Both the position numbers and the translations under genes were made by a program. Below are positions 46,690 through 59,016 of a stretch of DNA of 64,000 nt, one piece after another (position 1 is the first letter of the stretch; the number at the start of each line of letters is the position of its first letter). Source of the stretch: Akebia trifoliata (Eukaryota; Streptophyta; Magnoliopsida; Ranunculales; Lardizabalaceae); assembly GCA_017979445.1 (NCBI GenBank), contig CM030714.1, positions 39,196,308 to 39,260,307 on the forward strand, read 5' to 3'. Under the pieces are notes generated by a model. It searched no databases. It was given only the letters and a program-made list of their open reading frames with translations, and was not told where the DNA came from.

Positions 46690-48640
46690 ATCCCTCAAAA
46701 TATTACATGATTCCTTGAATTTTATGTGATAATATATTTCAATTAAAAAGCCAACATGTACAAATATTTTCCAAAAGCCAACATATACAAATATATTTCA
46801 ATTAAATTTTACACATGTATAAAAAGTTTAAAATTTGAAAAATAGTCCTCATACATGAACAATTTCTAAATCAATAGCATCATATGCAAAAAAAAAAATT
46901 TGAACAAGTGGGAGCTACGCATGTGCAAAAATTTTGAATCCAAACTACCAAATGGGTTTATTACGAATCCATAAAAAATATTGCCAAATTGATAGGATAT
47001 GTAAACACTTTGAATCCATAAAATTGCTAAAACAAGAATATACAAATGTACATGAACTTTCTAACTTGAAAATTATTGACATTAGCAAAATTACCAAATC
47101 ATTAAAATTTTGAATTTGTAAAAATTTCCAAATAGAAAAATATTGATTTTAGAAAGATTACCAAATTAGCAAAAATAGGGATTTGTAAAAAAAAATCATA
47201 TTAAAATATTATGATAATTAAATTTCCAAATTAGAAAATTATGAATATGAAACTTCCAAATTAGAAAGTTGTCTACAATATTAAATTCCTAAATTAGAAA
47301 GATATGAATGTGAAATTCCAGAATTAGAAAGTTATGAATATTAAATTTTCAAATTAGAAAATATTAATTTTAGAAAAATTACCAAATCAGTAAAAATAGT
47401 AATTTGTAAAAAAAATTTCAAATTAGAAAGTTATGAATATTAAATTCCCAAATTAGAAAACATTGATTTTATCAAAAATATTAAATCAATCAAAATATGA
47501 ATTTGTAAAAATTTTCCAAATTAGAAAATTGTAAATATGAAACTTCCAAATTAGAAAGTTATGAATGAGAAAATTTCAAATTAAAAAGTTATGAATATTA
47601 AATTCCCAAATTAGAAAACATTGATTTTCGCAAAATTACTAAACCAATAAAAATAGAAATTTGTAAAAAAAAAATTCAAATTAGAAAATTATGAACATGA
47701 AACTTTCAAATAAGGAAGTTATGAACACACAACAACTCAAAGAATTGGCAAAATTCAATACCGCCCACAATTACTAAATCGACAAGATATGAATACACAT
47801 GAATTTCTAAATTTAAAAAAATCGATATCACATAAACTTATCAAATTGATAAAATATGAGCATATATGAATCTCAAAATTAACAAAGATCAATATCATGT
47901 AAAATTATCAAATAAGAAAAATATGAGGATACATGAATCTCAACATTGGTAAAAATCAATATCATGTAAAATTATCAAATAAGGAAAATATGAGCATTCA
48001 TGAATCTCAAAATTGGTTAAAATTCCATATCATGTAAAATTATACAATCAAGAAAATATGAGCATACATGAATCCCAAAATTGGTAAAAATCAATATCAT
48101 GTAAAATTATCAAATCAAGAAAATATGAGCGTACATAAATCTCAAAATTGGTAAAAATCAATATCATGTAAAATTATCAAATCAGGAAAATATGAGCATG
48201 TAAGATTTCTAGATTGAAAAATTTAACATCATATAAAATTACCAAATCAAAAATATTTGAATACGTGTACGATTTCTAGATTAAAAAATTTTACAATATA
48301 TAAAATTATCAAATCAGAAAAATATGAACACGTGTAAGATTTATATATTGAAAAATTTTACATCATATAAAATTACCAAATCAGAAAAGTATGATTACGT
48401 GTAAGATTTCTAGACTGTACAATTTTACATCATATAAAATTACCAAATCAGAAAAATATGGACACGTGTACGATTTCTAGATTGGAAAATTTTGAAAATA
48501 TGTAAAATTTTAAAATTGGATAATTACGACCATATGTAGAATTTGGAACTTAGAGAACTATGAACATGTATGAAATTTCGAAATTGGAGAATTATGAACA
48601 ATAAGAAGAAAAAACAAATAATAGAAAACAAAAAAAAAAT
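46690..48640. repeat. AT-rich tandem expansion inside LTR 2
   Basis: Degenerate repeats. At 47890-48480 the period is about 67 bp (CATGTAAAATTATCAAATCA, GAAAATATGAGCA, CATGAATCTCAAAATTGG). At 47190-47700 shorter TTCCAAATTAGAAAGTTATG units dominate. The equivalent part of LTR 1 (about 36790-37140) is only about 350 bases. Confidence 0.85.
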
Positions 48641-49463
48641 TCTATCATTCAAGAATTAACTATAGATCCATGATGATAAAAAAGTAAAAGAATATCAATT
48701 TGGAAAAACATAGGAGGAAGAAAGAGATGAGGAATTAAGGGTAAAAGTATAAAAATAAAGTAAGAAGTTAAACTCACCTCTATAATCAAAAAGTAACTGT
48801 GTGGGATTCCTTTAGACGTGATCCGAGGTAGCTGCGAGGGGCGTTGATGGGATGAAGAAGGGTGATGGGGGAGGATTAAGAACGTGGGCCCTTAGAGCGA
48901 TTCTTCTTTTATTTTCTTTTATCTTTTTTGTTATCCTGTCTTTTATTTTTTTTAAGGAACAAGAGAAAAACAAAATACCCTTTTCTTGTCATGTTTTGAG
49001 AGTAAAGTAAAGTGTGGAGAGCTTTTTTTTTTTTTGTGAGAGAAAAAACAACGCAGAGGGAAGAGGATGTGGAGAGAGAGAGAGAGAGAGAACGTGGAGA
49101 GAATGGAGAGTAAAAAAAACACGGGGGCCATTTAGAGAAGAAAACGTAGATATTTTATAGGTTTTTTATTTCTATTTTGTTCTTTCTTTTCACGCTTTTT
49201 TTTATTAATTTCTAAAAACTTTTGAAATCTTCTCTCTAATTCCAACGTGTTCCCCCTCCTTCCTTCTCTTTTTTTTTTTTTTTTTTCTTTCCTTCTCTTT
49301 TTATTTTCTTTTCCACTTTCTTAACTAAGAACGTTGGATATATTTCTTTTAACAAGAATCTTTTTTTTTTTGTTGAAAATTTTCCTTTTCCCCTTCTTCT
49401 TTGCACGTTTTTTATAGAACAATATGGGTATTGATCCCATGCTATTGGCAATGCGATAGTCCT

Positions 49464-49895
49464 TGTTTAATTTTAATTTGATAAATCGATTGAATTTTAA
49501 TTTTAATTCGATTGGTCAATTGAATTTTAATTTTAATTTGATTGGTCGATTGAATTTTAATTTAAATATTGATTGGTCGATCGAATTTTAATTTTAATTT
49601 CATTAGTTGATTGAATTTTAATTTTAATTTGATTGGTTGATCGAATTTTAATTTTAATTTGATTCGTCGATTGACTTTTAATTCTAATTTGATTGGTCGA
49701 TTGAATTTCATTTTTAATTTGATTGGTCGATTGAATATTGATTGGTCGATCAAATTTGAATTTTAATTTGATTAGTCGATTAGCTTTTAATTTCCATTTG
49801 ATTGGTCAATCGAATTTTAATTTGATTGGTCGATTGAATTGTAATTTTAATTTGATTTGTTGATCGAATTTTAATTTAATATTGATTAGTCGATT
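49464..49895. repeat. 30-bp tandem array, TTGATTGGTCGATTGAATTT
   Basis: About 14 imperfect units of about 30 bp combine TTGATTGGTCGATTGAA with TTTTAATTTTAA. It is absent from LTR 1, which has only a GATTGGTCAAGGATTTGGTC trace near 38468. Open frames across it are by-products of the repeat. Confidence 0.9.
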
Positions 49896-51735
49896 TAGGT
49901 CATTTTGATTACTAATCAATCAAAATTAAAATTTTCAATATGAGAATTTTTAATTTTCTAAGTGGGAATTTTTTAAATTTCTGATGCGCGTAAATCTATT
50001 GAAAATTTTTTTTATCACGTTTTCATAAGAGTCGAGGTCTCTAGAAAAAAGTCGAACATTGAGGGGCATTTCGATCATTTTTGTGATTTCTCTATTTTCA
50101 AAGATTTGGGTACCGTTAGACTCAGAATCGTATTCTGAAAGCAGTGAAGGGATTTTTGAGACTTTCTAAAGGTACGAGACTCATGAGTGATATTTTTGTC
50201 ATTTTGTCAAATTTTTACGAATTTTGATGTGAAATTTCTTTCAATCCTGATGTGATTATTTCTAAGTCTCAAGGTCATATTTTTCTATTATCACGAGGTT
50301 TCTAGGTTATTGAAATGTATAGCGACCCTAAACGTACGTACTTGCCAAGTCGAGTGTAAGGTGTATCAATCCTAGGCATACATAGTTTTCTATGTCGAGT
50401 TGTAACGAGTGAAAGAGATGAAAGGACTAGAAATAAAAGGAAGTTTGGAACAGTACTCTCAAACTTCTGAATTCTTTGCGTTCATCATTAGGAATCCACC
50501 ACAACTAGATAACGAATTGTCGAACTAAGCATATGCAAAAATAGGGTGTCTACAGATTCCCCTTTTTGACTGAGAATGGAAGCAAACTATATGGCCAATT
50601 TACTTTAGTAGATAGTGTGACATCTGAATGTCTAATCTAGTGACTGCTCATTTTGTAGCCCGATTCTATAATTTGTTAAGATGTCCAAATCCTTGAAAGT
50701 AAATTCTCCGTAGACTAAAAGATATCAAATCCTCAAATTTTAGAAAATTCTCATTGACTAATGTAAATGCAATGAGAGTACATGTGTGTGCAATAATGTA
50801 ATAATTATTCTGACGTGCTTTCATTCCATGCATTCATGATAAGAGGATAATGAACTTAACAATAAAAAAACTATGTAAGATGACTGGGAAAAATCTAAAT
50901 AAAATCTGAGTGAAACCTGAGAAAAATTAAGAAAAACATGAGGAAGATCTAAGTAAGGTCTGAGCAAAATTTGAGTAAAATTTGAGTAAAATCTGAGTAA
51001 AATCTGATCAAAATCTGATAAAGGTCTGAGCCAAATTTGATAAAGGTCTGAGCCAAATCTAAGTGAAAGAGTAATGAACTATTTTTTGAGCAAAATTAAT
51101 GTGAGATTAAAAATACTTCCATTTGTTTTTCAAAAAAGAATTGAACTTAATGAATTTCAGGCAACATTTTAACTTCTTTTGACCCTCAGGGATTTTCAAA
51201 AATTATTATTAAGAGGGTAACATTTAATTCAAGGTCAACCTAATCCATTGGGGTTGAAATTGATCAAGTTTGCCCCTAGTTTGATAGGGAACATTACACT
51301 AGAGATAATTGAACACGGCTTGAAAAAGAATGCCCCTAGTGTAAGAGGAGAAACTACACACTGTAGAAAAGGAAGATGCCTCTTATTATGAAAATTAGAA
51401 ATCTTTGACTACCACAAGTGCAATTAAAGATTTAACTTATAATTTCAACTTTATTATTGAAGTTTATGAATCAGGCTCAAAAATCATAACCAAATATTTT
51501 CCTCTGAGATTCATCTTGGGAATCATCTTTTCTCCCCTTTAGTTTACTTAGGAAAGCGAAATTTTCAAATTAGTCATGAACATGATATTTGTAACTTTTA
51601 ATGACAAATTGGGTATTAATTGCACGATGATAAAATCGATAGAGCTTAGTCATTTAGATTTTTAACGTTTTAGATCGAATCGTCTTCAAATTTTCAACTT
51701 GACTAAGATTTTCTTTTAGTTGCTCTAACTTTTGC

Positions 51736-51942
51736 CTAGATTGTCTTTTAGATTTTCAATCTAATAAGCATGCTCTAACTTTTACCTAGATTGTTTTTTC
51801 AGGTTTTCAATCTAGCGAGTTAACCATTTTTTTTATTCTTTGTTTTCGCTATGATTGTTGCCAATGCCGTCCTTTCGGATTTTCTATCTCACGAGTTTGT
51901 CTTAATTTTTTCCTAAGTCACCTTTTCAAGTTTTCTACCTAG
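51736..51942 (-). other. Four stem-loop modules (element E)
   Basis: Modules at about 51736-51764, 51786-51815, 51862-51891 and 51913-51942. The second keeps a perfect CTAGATTG/CAATCTAG stem. The third keeps inner TCC/GGA with a GAAA loop, though its outer stem has decayed. The first is one base short. Confidence 0.75.
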
Positions 51943-52572
51943 CAGGTTTTTTTTTCTTTTCTTTTTTTTGGTATTTTTTTGGGCTTTTGGAGCTACTATC
52001 TAATCTTGCTTCTTATTTTTCTCAACTTTTTTGTGCGGTATTTAGTAGAACTTCCATAGGTGGGCATAGGATTGGGCTTAGAAAGAAAGGAAGTTTGAAG
52101 CTCAAAACCCAAATGTCTTTTGTGTGGCATTTTTTTTTTCATTTCCTTTGAATTTCGCTCCCCATTTTATCATTATCTTGTTTCTATTTTTTTTTTCTTG
52201 TTTTCTTTTTGAATTTTTTCTTTAGCTTATGGGGAATATATTTTTTTTATTTTAACGTGATCGGGCCTGAAGTGACTTCTCAAGTTGCCTACATACACTA
52301 GATTTTTTGGATCATATTTAAACGTAGTTCAAGTACATTCCCTCCCCTAGGTTGGGTAATGGGACTAAAACAGAAACGGAAAAAATTTCTTTATTACTTT
52401 TTTGAAAATACTGCGAAGGGGTTAAGAAATGAAATATTGAGCTAGGTAACATGGAAATTACTTCGGCCGAAGACGACTTTCTTAGATGTAGTATTGCTTT
52501 ATTTGATCGAGGTTGATTGGTTCTAGCAATTCGACGCCATCGTGATCTTAAAGTATGACATCTTTCCCAGGC

Positions 52573-52577
52573 AGTAT
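52573..52577. repeat. Presumed left target-site duplication of element F
   Basis: AGTAT immediately precedes the F LTR. The uninterrupted homologous text at 12872-12890 (ACAGTATTTCC) shows this is mid-integrase sequence. The right copy is outside the window. Confidence 0.6.
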
Positions 52578-54088
52578 TGAAAGCGCCTTCAATCCGCGGG
52601 GTGTGCAGATCCGCTTATGATATTTGAGGTTTGGAGTCGCCACCTAGTTATTAGGGTTTAGGAACCGAACTTGGACTCTAAACAGATAAGGAAAACTAAT
52701 CTACAAAATAAACTAGGTCCGGGGATCATGCTACGAGGTTGGAAGGTGTTAGGCACTAACCCCGCCCGGCAAATGCCAATCTCTACTTATTCCCAAGAAT
52801 ATTACATTGTAAAAAAGACCTAAATAATAAAAATAATAAAAATAAAAATACTTACCTTTACTAATGCAACGATTTTGTTCCCTCAGATCTAATAGAACAA
52901 CTCCTCATTCAGCACTCCTCACTTCGTTCTGTTACCGGATCTGATTTATGATCTCCAAGATAAGGTACCTTCTTCTGAATTTTTTATAATTTTTTATGGA
53001 TTTCAAGGTGTTTTAGAAGGGTTTTTAGGTATTTTTTGAACTAAAGTTGGGGTATAGATGTTAGATAAGGAGTTAGGGCTTCAAAATCAAGGTTTATGGG
53101 AGGCTAGGGAAGCTTTTTGACCTAATTTTTCAAGGACTTATTTTTTAATACGAAAATAGGTTGTAAGGACCCCTATTTATAGATTTTTTTGGTGTCTTAT
53201 TTAGATAGAGGTAGTGTTTAATTATAATTCTTTTAGAGAGAGTTATTGTTTATTTATAATTATTTTAGGTAGAGTTATATTTTAATTAGAATTGTTTTAA
53301 ATAGAGTTATAGTTTAATTAGAATTATATTAGGATTTTGACTTTTAGTTTCACTTGATTGACTTTAAGATTTTGACTTTTAATCTTACTTGATTAACTTT
53401 AAGATTTTGACTTTAGTCTTACTTGATTGACTTTAAGACTTTGACTTTAGTCTTACTTGATTGACTTTAATTTTAATTAGGATTTCACTTTACATTAATT
53501 AATGTTTTAATTATTAATTTTAAAATTTTTAATTATTAAAATTATAAAATTATCGTTTTACCCTCGGAGAGGACTTTTTGCGTTTTAAGTCGGTTTTTGA
53601 TGTTCTAAGATATTTTGGAATTGATTTTTCTTAATAAATTCAATGGAAATATTAGTTTTTATCATTTATGAAATTTTTTGTGCGAAATGGTCGTGAACTT
53701 TATGAGGGGCATTTTCATAATTTTATCAAATTTTGTGAAAATTGACGAAACGATTTATTTGGTTTTGATTTGTTGTTTTATGTGTTTGAAAGGGTTTTCC
53801 TAAACATAATGTAGGCTCTAGGGATGTTTTGAGGTTAGGGGTATTTTGATAATTTAGTCATTTTTTAGTGATTTTTGTCGTAAAGCTTCTTTTTGTCTGC
53901 AAGATAATGATTTTTATATTTTTAGGGTCATATTTCTAGTGTAATGTGGTTTCTACAGTTTTGTTAGTTCGAGATACCTCATCCGGATTTCTGAAACATA
54001 TCTAGTAACAAATAAAGTATTGGAATGATCATCACGATCGGGTTGACGAGTTGATTAATCAGGCAAATACGAAAATGGGGTGTCTATA
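52578..54088 (-). repeat. 3' LTR of element F
   Basis: It is 1511 bp and related to the A and B LTRs but more diverged: plus-strand TGAAAGCGCCT to GTGTCTATA, where the original CA end has become TA. Hairpin at 52734-52764, TATA box near 53173-53182, TTGAC cluster at 53340-53470. Confidence 0.9.
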
Positions 54089-54454
54089 GATGCCCCTCTT
54101 TAGCAGAGGGTTGAAGCATACTAGATAGCAAATCTATTTTGGTAGATAGTGGGATATCCGAATGCCAAAGCTAGTGACAGTTCATTTTGCAGTCTAATTT
54201 AACAATTCATCGAGGCGTTCGGATCCTTGAGGGTAAAACTCTCCTCGAAATAAAAAAATATCAGGTCCTCAAGCCCAAGTTATTACTGACTGCGTCAGAT
54301 CCTTGAATTTTAAAAAAAATTCTCCTTGACTAATAGAACAAATGTGTAAGTGTGTGGACTGTGTGAAATTGAGTAAAATCTGAGTAAAACAAAACTCGAG
54401 AAAATTTGAATGAAATTTGAGACAAATCTGAGCAAAAGTTGGGAAAAAGTTGAA

Positions 54455-55172
54455 TGTCCTACTCTACTTACTCTAGGTGAAAGAGTAATAATTTTTTTTT
54501 TGAAGTTCTACTCTACCTACTCGGAGTTAAAGAGTAATGTACTAATTTTTTTAGGAAGTTCTACTCTACCTGCTCGAGGTGAAAGAGTAATGAACTAAGC
54601 TTTTTGGGAGTCCTACTTTACCTACCCAGGGTGAAAAAGTAATGAACTAATTTTTTTGGGAAGTTCTACTCTACCTACTAGGAGTGAAAGAGTAATAACT
54701 AATTTTTTGGGAGTCCTACTCTACCTGGCCAGGGTGAAAAAGTAATGAACTAATTTTTTTGAAAAGTTCTACTTTACCTACTCGGAGTGAAAGAGTAATA
54801 AACTAAGCTTTTTGGGAATCCTACTCTACTTGCCCAGGATGAAAGAGTAATGAACTAATTTTTTTTTTAGGAAGTTCTACTCTACCTACTCGGAGTGAAA
54901 GAGTAATGTACTAATTTTTTTGGAAAATTCTACTCTACCTACTCGAAGTGAAAGGGTAATGAACTAATTTTTTTGGGAGTCCTACTCTACCTGTCCAGGG
55001 TGAAAGAGTAATGAACTGATTTTCTGGGAGTCCTACTTTACCTACTCAAAGTGAAAGAGTAATGAACTAATTTTCTAGGAGTCTTACTCTACCTATTTAG
55101 GGTGAAAGAGTATTGAACTAATTTTTTGGGAGTCTTATTCTACCTACTCAGGGTGAGAGAGTAATGAACTAG
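54455..55172. repeat. Hairpin tandem array, about 14 monomers (F)
   Basis: Same family as 37-1197, with mixed cores: CTCGGAG, CTCGAGG, CCCAGGG, CTCAAAG. Confidence 0.93.
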
Positions 55173-55179
55173 TAAAATC

Positions 55180-55555
55180 TGATAAAACCCTCGACGGTAA
55201 CTGACTGAGCATAATTTGAGAAAATCTTGATGACAGCTGGCTAAGCATTATCCAAGCAAACTCTCGGTGGCAACTGACTGATTATAATCTGAGCAAGCCC
55301 TCGGCGGCATCTGGCTGAGCATAATTCCGAGAAATCCCTCAGTGACATCTGAGCAAAATCCAAGTTAACCCTTAGCGGCAACTGAGCAAAATCCAAGATA
55401 ACCCTTAGCGGCATCTGAGCAAAATCCAAGATAACCCTTGGTGGCAACTGAGCAAAATCCAAGATAATCCTTGGTGGCATCTAAGCAAAATCCAAGTTTA
55501 CCCTTGGCAGCAACTGAGCAAAATCCAAGATAACCCTTGACGGCATCTGAACAAA
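55180..55555. repeat. 33-bp tandem array (F)
   Basis: Units contain AACCCTTAGCGGCA(A/T)CTGAG and CAAAATCCAAGAT, with a period of 33. Because 33 is a multiple of three, it creates a repetitive antisense open frame with no coding meaning. Confidence 0.88.
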
Positions 55556-55740
55556 ACTGGCAGAGGAATGAATGAATCTGGAGAATAATAATTAAAATGA
55601 ATCTGGATGAGATTAAAAATGAATCTGGAGAATAATGATTGAATCGGGGAACGAATGAATAAATCTGGAAGATAATGAATCTGGAAGAGAATGATCGAAT
55701 CCAAGAATGAATGAATCTGGAAAAGAATTTGGGAACGAAA
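55556..55740. repeat. GAATGAATCTGGAGAATAAT repeats (F)
   Basis: Irregular repeats of about 20-35 bases directly after the 33-bp array. Confidence 0.75.
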
Positions 55741-56431
55741 TAATGTTTTATCTCCTACTCTAGGTAAATGAGTTATTAGTTAATCTCTGGGCACAACCAA
55801 ATGTGAGATCTGAAGTGCTTTTGTTTGAACCTCAAGGTTTTATCCAAAAATTTTATGAATTTAAAACCTGAGTTTTTATTTCTTTTGAACCACAAGGGTT
55901 TTCGAAAAATTGTTATCAAGAGGGTAACCTTAAGTTTGGGGTTCCCATTACCTTTTAGGATTAACATTGCTCAAAAACAAAATGCCCTTAGTTTGACAAT
56001 AAACATGGCACTGGAGATAATTGAACACATCATGTAAAAAAAATGCCCCTAGTATAAGCAGGAAAAGCTACATATTAGAGAAGAAAGAAAATGCCTCATG
56101 TATGAAGGTTTGAAATATTTGATTACCACAAGCGCAATAAAGATCCAACTTTTAATTTTGATCAATTTTATTGAAGGTTGTGAGTCAGGCTCAAGAAAAC
56201 AAAATATTTTCTTTTGAGACTCATCATAGAATTCACCCCTTCTCTCCTTTGGTTCACTTAGGGAAGTAAAAATTTTCAGATCGATCGTAGACAAGATACT
56301 TGTTGCTTCTGAGTCTGTGCCTGGTTTAAGCTAAGTATTGAACTTGATTATTCGGACTTCTGATGTTTCAGCTCAGACCGTTCTTAGCTTTTCTTCTGTT
56401 TTACTTTGTTGCTTTACCTTTTACCTAGATC

Positions 56432-56436
56432 GCCTT
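56432..56436. repeat. Presumed left target-site duplication of element G
   Basis: GCCTT precedes the LTR. The partner would lie beyond 64000. Confidence 0.5.
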
Positions 56437-58970
56437 TGTCACGCCCCGAAATCCCAACACGAATCCCTATGATTCATCGGTTAGAATCTCGAGGTGTGAG
56501 GTAATCAATCACACAATCTGACAGAACATTCATAAATAATAATACTTATGAAAGGAAAATATACGCAGCGAAAATAAACATTTAACTAACATCTATACGA
56601 GAGTCTAGAGTAAACAGAAGAAATCGACAAACACTGATATAAGTCAAGATCTTTAATCTCATAATTCATCAGGTTACAAAAATTTCTAAACTACCATGTT
56701 TCTTATCTACAACCAAAAACCGCTAAGATCCTCTACTAGTCCTCAAAGACATGGCGGCGGCAAGACATCAATCTGATCCTCCTCGAGGACCTCCTCAAAG
56801 AACGGTTCTTCAAAAATTGAATAATCTGAAAGGGGAAGGATAGGGTGAGTAGCAGGGGAATGTTACTCAGCAGGATGAACGCCGTTCTAACAGCGAATCA
56901 TACATGCACGAGTAATCATCAGAACAATTAAATAATGCAAGTTTTCATAATGTAATATACGATAAATGTCTAAGCATACTCAGGAAACAGTTATATAATT
57001 TCAACCTATCATTTCTATCATTTAAAGTAACCTATGCATCTTTCAAATGAAAACATCTATCAAACATCACAAAATAAGAAAAGATACATAATAAGAACAC
57101 GGCGGTGTAATCGATAAGAGAGCAGAGGAACACGCCGATATAACCGCCTCGGCTATGGCAATACGATATTCCAAACTTAACCTCCGATGTGGAATCCCAT
57201 CGTTATAATCTGATTTTGTGGCCGGTCTAGCATACCACGGTTGGATGACCATTTATCCGGCTCAGACTGGCCGTTGACCAAGAACCCAATACTGAGTTCA
57301 ACTAACGGTGAGGTCGACCGTTTGACGACTACAGACTAATAGTGATCACTAACTAGCCCAGGAGACCCCTCGCGTCGAAGCCTATCAAGAGGCAATGCAT
57401 GTGAACCCCGCCTATCTCTACACTATACAGAGACCGCCTTTACACACAACGTTCCCCAGAAAATAAGTAGGAGAAATTCCCGGATTTCATAAGCTGTAAT
57501 ATGCTCTAAGGTATCCCATACTACCGAAGAGCATATGACATCTAGTGTTATCCTAGATTGACTCGTCGCTTCCGGATACACAGCAACGCGTCACTCTTTA
57601 TAGGTTTTCTACAAACCTTTACTGGTAAACAAAATAATTTATTTTGAATATAATATATCATTTCTTTTTAATCGAAAATACAAACAAACTCTGGTAGTGC
57701 CCTCCAGTGACAGTTATCTGTCATTTCCATCCATCAACCATCTCATCCCTCTATCTATCTATCACGTTTTACGTGGCATGGCCACTACGTAGAACTGGAG
57801 GCACTGTCCCATCAATCAGTCGAGAACATACGTTCTCTCTATCCATCCATCGATTAAATTGATCAATCTATCATCTAATTTCCTACATATCTATTAAAGT
57901 AATTTTACTTTTAAAGTAATTCGAAATCCATAAAGCATCAACCAATTCCATTCGATGGTTTTGGTTGAGTCGAGAGACTCGAAAACAAAGATAAAACCAT
58001 AAGACATAAAAGCTGAAATCTATGAAAATTTAACTAAGTGTTGAAAAAATGATTTTTCAAAGTCGAACTTGAAAACGAATTATTTATTTATTTATTAAAG
58101 AACTTAAAGTAATACTTAATTGTTTTTATGAAATAAATGTAGGAAATGGGTATACATACTATATGGAAGCAACACAAAACAAATTAGAACCAAACTCAAC
58201 ATTCGGATACTTTTCCGAATTGCTGATTTTTCGTCGAAACTCGACCAAAATCGATCCAAATATCATATTAACTATAAAATGATTATATTACATCAAATGA
58301 ACTAAAACCAATCATAAATAAGCATGCAAACATGATTCAAATTGTTCAAATATGTATAAACTTAATGAAATAATCGATTTATCAACAATCATATGGATTT
58401 TCTATGAAATTATAGCATAACTAGAAGGTAGAAGGGAAGGCAACCTACTTCAAGCTATTTTCAACGGTTGAATGGACTTTAAAATCGCCTCCGGCCAATC
58501 TCCAAAATTTTCTTCTGGCGAAAATCGGATTTCTTTGCGTCCACGTGTAACCCTCGGCGAAAGGAACAACTTTTCTATTTGCGCCTAAGCTCGAATCGTT
58601 CTCGTTTGGTGTAGATCTGAGTTTCAAATATTGAAGGAAAAGGGTTGAGATTTGTTTGGAGAGAAGAATAAGAAAAATCTGATTTTTCTAATAGGATTTA
58701 GATATTTATATCACTTAAGTTGGGACATACTTGTCATTTTGGGAATTGTTTTTCCCGAATGTCGAATTGGACAAACTTATACTCTATTTCGGATGATTTT
58801 TCGACACGAATCTAATGGTATGATCGGTTTCCTTAAATTACGTCTCTAAGGTGTCGTTTACCTATTAGAAAAATATCTAATGCGAAACTCGAGGATTGAT
58901 AACTTTTAAATCAATGCACAAATCTAAAATTCTTTCCTCGAGATACATTTTAGGATTTCAGGTCATTACA
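56437..58970 (-). repeat. 3' LTR of element G
   Basis: It is 2534 bp. The minus strand runs TGTAATGACC to GGGCGTGACA, with intact TG and CA ends. A TATA-like palindrome GATATTTATATC at 58701-58712 is a plausible promoter. Confidence 0.9.
58701..58712 (-). promoter_or_regulatory. Candidate TATA box in the G LTR
   Basis: The minus strand reads GATATAAATATC. Placement about 260 bases inside the LTR's 5' end gives a short U3; no start site can be verified. Confidence 0.45.
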
Positions 58971-58983
58971 TCCTCCTCCCCTT
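58971..58983 (-). other. Polypurine tract of element G
   Basis: The minus strand reads AAGGGGAGGAGGA followed by the LTR start TGTAATGACC. Confidence 0.9.
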
Positions 58984-59016
58984 AATAAGAATTTCGTCCT
59001 CGAAATTAAACATACC

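Larger units (their letters stand above)
46352..50554 (-). repeat. D-family LTR 2 (shared, expanded)
   Basis: It is 4203 bp: plus-strand TGAAATTGCC to GTGTCTACA. It is the 5' LTR of the internal region on its left and the 3' LTR of E on its right. It is about 1.3 kb longer than LTR 1, mostly from tandem expansion (46690-48640 and 49464-49895). The hairpin loop is at 46536-46548. Confidence 0.8.
50555..52577 (-). mobile_element. Element E: 3' internal fragment
   Basis: Starts with a decayed polypurine tract beside LTR 2. It then carries AAATCTGAGTAA short repeats (50935-51065), the conserved noncoding block (about 51090-51700), four stem-loop modules (51736-51942) and the end of an integrase remnant (about 52440-52577). 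F interrupts it at 52578. Confidence 0.78.
54089..56436 (-). mobile_element. Element F, 3' internal part
   Basis: Begins with a polypurine tract (plus-strand GATGCCCCTCTTTAGCAGAGG). It carries three successive tandem arrays, then the conserved noncoding block (about 55740-56420) and the first 12 bases of a stem-loop module (56425-56436), in the middle of which element G is inserted. The rest, including any gag, lies beyond the window. Confidence 0.85.

Noticed and set aside
49070..49290. GA microsatellite and poly-T run as regulatory sites
   Set aside because: Simple-sequence tracts with no supporting context.
55241..55480. Repetitive antisense frame over the 33-bp array, and a similar frame at 49562-49753
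   Set aside because: Tandem units of 33 and 30 bp are multiples of three, so any stop-free unit gives a long repetitive frame. No codon-level signal.
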